A DNA stretch of 8,634 bases from Treponema sp. Lineage in GTDB: Bacteria; Spirochaetota; Spirochaetia; Treponematales; Breznakiellaceae. A program made the translations under genes and the position numbers. How positions within the stretch are numbered: position 1 is the first letter of the stretch; each line of letters begins with the position of its first letter. The DNA lies in assembly GCA_031257695.1 (NCBI GenBank), contig JAIROB010000042.1:1-8634 (forward strand), read 5' to 3'. Below the pieces are notes generated by a model. The model saw only the letters and a list, made by a program, of their open reading frames with translations, had not been told where the DNA came from and searched no databases. This document shows positions 6,173 to 8,634 of the stretch, one piece after another.

Positions 6173-7276
6173 TTATCCGTTCTGGTTAAACAGGTACGGT
6201 TCCTTAAAGTAGGTTTCCGCGTTGAAGGGTTCCATCAGCGTGGCCACGGAGCTATTGGTAACCACGGTGTTGACGACCCGGGCGGAAAGCCCCGCTGAGG
6301 GCACCACTTCCAGGTTGGGGATGTCGCCGTGCCCCGCGCAGTACACCGTGTCCGTAACGATGATGTGTTTAAGGAGCCCTTCGGCGCGCAGTTGGGAGAT
6401 CTTTTCCGCGGCCGGGGGCGAAAACAGGGCGTGGGTGGCGATGATGTTGATCTCCGCCGGTTTCAGGGGCTCCAGCGCGTGAATGAGGCTGGTTACGGAT
6501 CCCGCGGTGTCTACCATGTCGTCCACCACCCACAACACCTTTCCCGCTATGGGCTCCGCGGACAGGATGTTAATCGATTCTATGCTGTTGGGCCTGGAAT
6601 AATCCCGCTGTTTATGGGCCACCACCAGGGGCGCCATAAACGCGTTGGCGAACTGCCTGGTCAGTTTTTCGCCCCCCGCGTCCACGGAGCAGAAAGCCCA
6701 ACTGGGGCGCACCACCTGTTCCAGGGTTTCCATGTCCCGGATATAGGTGTCGCAGAGGTATTTTTTCAGCAGGGTCAGCGCGGGAATATCGTCGATAAGG
6801 CAGATCGTGGGGTCCAGCATGGACTTGGACTTGTCTGAATGGAGCTGGTAGGTAACGATGTGGTTGGCTCCAAGGCTCGAAAGGATCTTGAAGTGCACCC
6901 AGAGCCCCACGGAGTTGCGCCGCGTGGTCCTGTCGGATCGGGAACAGGAAACAAAGGGCTCAAAAACGGTGATCCGCTGCGCCTGGGAACGTTTCAGCGC
7001 GTCAATGGCCTGGTAGAGCTCAATCTTCGCCTCCTCAACGCTGATGTCCTCGTCGTTTTTGGCGCAACTGGTAATGAGGACCACATTTTTTCCCCGCAGG
7101 GGTTTTGTGACCGCAATCTCCATCTCGCCGTCCGCAAAACGCTTGGCCTGGAGGGTCTCTACCCTGTCTATCGAATCTCCCAGGGAAGTAATGCTGGGGA
7201 ACTTTTGCAGTTCCTCAACAACACGGGCGGCATAATGTTTCATTGAACGGGTGGCTGTAACAATAAAATCATCCAT
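6173..7276 (-). CDS. prs: Ribose-phosphate pyrophosphokinase (PRPP synthetase), divergent long form
   Basis: Prs transfers pyrophosphate from ATP to ribose 5-phosphate to make PRPP, the precursor of nucleotides, histidine and tryptophan. At 367 residues it is longer than the usual 310-320. Recognisable elements are KRFADGEMEIAV (about 45-56, matching RF-x-DGE), SRSDRTTRR (112-120, ATP-binding flexible region), YQLHSDKSKSMLD (143-155, catalytic His146 region), KQRDYSR (222-228, where Lys222 and Arg224 fit the catalytic flexible loop) and the PRPP-binding loop VVDDMVDTAGSV (250-261). Extra residues lie mostly between about 165 and 200, and at the N-terminus, which does not match the usual beginning. 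The core residues argue for an active enzyme, although a divergent, differently regulated form is possible. GGAGG at 7288-7292, 11 nt before the ATG, supports the start. It has its own promoter and follows the DAHP synthase-prephenate dehydratase gene by 59 bp on the same strand. Confidence 0.93.
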   Translation of the reverse strand: MDDFIVTATRSMKHYAARVVEELQKFPSITSLGDSIDRVETLQAKRFADGEMEIAVTKPLRGKNVVLITSCAKNDEDISVEEAKIELYQAIDALKRSQAQRITVFEPFVSCSRSDRTTRRNSVGLWVHFKILSSLGANHIVTYQLHSDKSKSMLDPTICLIDDIPALTLLKKYLCDTYIRDMETLEQVVRPSWAFCSVDAGGEKLTRQFANAFMAPLVVAHKQRDYSRPNSIESINILSAEPIAGKVLWVVDDMVDTAGSVTSLIHALEPLKPAEINIIATHALFSPPAAEKISQLRAEGLLKHIIVTDTVYCAGHGDIPNLEVVPSAGLSARVVNTVVTNSSVATLMEPFNAETYFKEPYLFNQNG

Positions 7277-7295
7277 CGATATAAAGCCCTCCCTG

Positions 7296-7323
7296 CTGCA
7301 ACCACTATAAAGGCGGTTTGCAG
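7296..7323. promoter_or_regulatory. Imperfect inverted repeat centred on the prs -10, operator candidate
   Basis: CTGCAACC (7296-7303) and GGTTTGCAG (7315-7323) are inverted copies differing by one extra base. They flank an 11-bp centre that contains the whole -10 box. A dimeric repressor bound here would block the promoter. In a read-through transcript from upstream, the same sequence could fold into a hairpin, but no T-run follows. The repeat is seen; the regulatory role is inference. Confidence 0.4.
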
Positions 7324-7332
7324 ATTTGACAA
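7304..7332 (-). promoter_or_regulatory. Promoter of prs
   Basis: On the minus strand, TTGTCA (-35, 7327-7332), 17 bp and TATAGT (-10, 7304-7309) each match the sigma70 consensus at five of six positions. Predicted transcription starts near 7297, giving a leader of about 20 nt that includes the ribosome binding site. The -35 begins only 3 bp beyond the stop codon of the upstream gene. This suggests that prs can be expressed independently of that gene. Confidence 0.6.
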
Positions 7333-7335
7333 GTC

Positions 7336-8634
7336 CTACAGCGAGGCCCGGTAGTTCCCCAGGAAGTAAAAACTTTCCGTCTTGGTCTTGAGCTCCTGCG
7401 CCACCTCGTCGAAGGCCTCCTCCGTGGGGGGGAGGACCACGTCAACATAGAACTGATACTCCCAGGGCTTGCCCTGGATGGGCCGGGATTCCAGCTTGGA
7501 CAGGTTGATCCCCCGCTCGCTCATGATCCGCAGGCAGGCAAAGAGGCTCCCGGGCTCGTCGTTTACCGAAAACACCAGGCTGGCCTTGTTGGCGCTCCCG
7601 AAACCCAGGCTGGGGGGGACCGGCGCAGCGCCGCTGCCGTCCCGCCGGGCGATGATCATAAACCGAGTGTAGTTGAGGGGGTTGGTTTCGATGCCGGCCC
7701 GCAATACCTTGAGGCCGTGGGCCTTGGCAGCGGCCTCCCCCGCAATAGCCGCCACCTTGGTGGCCCCTTCCCGGGCGATGGAAGCCACCGCGGTGGCGGT
7801 GTCGTTGCAAGCCTCCAACTGCCAGTGGGGGTACTTGTCCAGGAATTCCCGGCATTGGGCAAACCCCTGGGGATGGCTGCGGACAATGCTGATGTTTTCC
7901 AGCTTTGCGTTCTCGTCGGCGATAAGGCAGTGGACAATCCTGAGTTTCAGCTCCCCGACCATGGCTATGTCGGGGTAGCGGAGCAGGAGATCGTAGTTCT
8001 CGTGCACCGAACCGGCCAGGCTGTTTTCTATGGGCGCCACCCCGAAACCCGCGGTCCCGTCCAGCACCGCGTCAAAGATTGCCCGGAAGGAAGCCACCCC
8101 CAGCCGGGGCGTGTCCTCCCCAAAGGCCCGCATCAGGGCCTGCTCGGCGTAGGCGCCGTTTTCGCCGGAAAAAGCCACCTTGTCGGACAGGGGCTGGGCC
8201 GTGCCGTCCTCAGCGCCGCTTCTCAGGGAAACCGATCCCCCCGCAGCGCTCCCGGCCGCGGGCTGCGGGGTGCGGAGCAGCTCCTTGCCCACCACCGGGG
8301 CCAGGGCTTCGATGTCCCGCATGAGACGCTCAAACTGTTCGGGGAACAGGGACTGGGGCCCGTCGGAAAGCGCCTCGTCCGGCCTGGGGTGCACCTCCAC
8401 CGTAAGGCCGTCCGCTCCCGCGGCAACCGCGGCCAGCGCCGCGGGGCTCACCTTGGCGCGGATGCCCACCGCATGGCTGGGGTCCACCAGCACGGGCAGG
8501 TGGGAGAGGCCCTTTACCACGGGGATGGCGGAAATGTCCAGGGTATTGCGGGTATAGGTTTCGAAGGTGCGGATCCCCCGCTCGCAGAGCACCACCTCGC
8601 TGGTCCCCGCTGCCAGAAGATACTCCGCGGACAG
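7336..8634 (-). CDS. pheA: DAHP synthase-prephenate dehydratase fusion with ACT domain (5' end outside window)
   Basis: The frame is open from the window edge to the TAG at 7336-7338 (432 residues visible), so the start lies beyond 8634. Residues 1-119 are the C-terminal part of a DAHP synthase (PEP plus erythrose 4-phosphate to DAHP, first step of the shikimate pathway): [29 protein letters not shown] (His54), TVEVHP (Glu80) and LSDGPQSL (Asp91). These three residues fit the metal ligands of the type I-beta enzymes. An Ala/Gly/Ser-rich linker follows (about 120-150). Residues 152-333 are a complete prephenate dehydratase (prephenate to phenylpyruvate): [26 protein letters not shown] and NYTRFMIIA with catalytic Thr323. 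Residues 351-432 are an ACT domain with EPGSLF and [15 protein letters not shown], the Phe-binding signature. No chorismate mutase domain is visible; one could lie further upstream. The domain calls are firm. That phenylalanine also controls the DAHP synthase part is inference. Confidence 0.93.
   Translation of the reverse strand: MSAEYLLAAGTSEVVLCERGIRTFETYTRNTLDISAIPVVKGLSHLPVLVDPSHAVGIRAKVSPAALAAVAAGADGLTVEVHPRPDEALSDGPQSLFPEQFERLMRDIEALAPVVGKELLRTPQPAAGSAAGGSVSLRSGAEDGTAQPLSDKVAFSGENGAYAEQALMRAFGEDTPRLGVASFRAIFDAVLDGTAGFGVAPIENSLAGSVHENYDLLLRYPDIAMVGELKLRIVHCLIADENAKLENISIVRSHPQGFAQCREFLDKYPHWQLEACNDTATAVASIAREGATKVAAIAGEAAAKAHGLKVLRAGIETNPLNYTRFMIIARRDGSGAAPVPPSLGFGSANKASLVFSVNDEPGSLFACLRIMSERGINLSKLESRPIQGKPWEYQFYVDVVLPPTEEAFDEVAQELKTKTESFYFLGNYRASL

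Noticed and set aside
7326..7354. TTGACA on the plus strand at 7326-7331 as a rightward promoter
   Set aside because: No acceptable -10 box occurs 16-18 bp downstream and no plus-strand gene follows. It is simply the complement region of the prs -35.
1..8634. CRISPR array, tRNA, rRNA, riboswitch, defence or toxin-antitoxin genes
   Set aside because: No regularly spaced repeats, cloverleaf-like sequences, ribosomal RNA signatures or recognisable defence proteins were found by eye on either strand.

Overview
The window looks like a chromosomal housekeeping region of a spirochaete, most likely Treponema or a close relative such as the termite-gut treponemes. The main evidence is the very long GreA (about 898 residues, with a TPR-like and CarD-like N-terminal extension), an architecture known from spirochaetes and chlamydiae. 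TPR proteins beside the core genes and a fairly high G+C content fit but do not prove this. Genus-level assignment is inference.

Left edge (1-561): the C-terminal end of an IS30-family transposase enters from outside the window. It is followed by about 450 bp with no convincing gene. This stretch holds two strong short inverted repeats, an 11-bp direct repeat flanking a good sigma70-like promoter that points right, a bulged hairpin, a weak terminator-like structure and a 14-bp tandem repeat. It looks like mobile or repeat-derived DNA and might encode a short RNA.

Middle (562-6152): a leftward operon of a TPR-repeat protein and the giant greA is transcribed divergently from a rightward operon of rpe (ribulose-phosphate 3-epimerase) and a membrane-anchored TPR protein. 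The two promoters lie back to back with almost coincident -35 boxes. The rpe promoter is so close to the start codon that its mRNA is predicted to be leaderless. The TPR gene after rpe starts at a GTG immediately after the rpe stop codon.

Right (6173-8634): two leftward genes. The first is a divergent ribose-phosphate pyrophosphokinase (prs) with its own promoter, whose -10 box sits in the loop of an imperfect inverted repeat. Upstream of it is a gene, cut by the window edge, that fuses the C-terminal part of DAHP synthase to a complete prephenate dehydratase with an ACT domain.

The metabolic genes share a theme. Rpe is in the pentose phosphate pathway, Prs consumes ribose 5-phosphate, and DAHP synthase consumes erythrose 4-phosphate at the entry to aromatic synthesis. 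They are on different strands and are not one operon. I found no defence system, CRISPR array, tRNA or rRNA. The points most worth a second look are the DAHP synthase-prephenate dehydratase fusion, the shared -35 divergent promoter with a leaderless rpe, and the repeat-like DNA beside the IS end.
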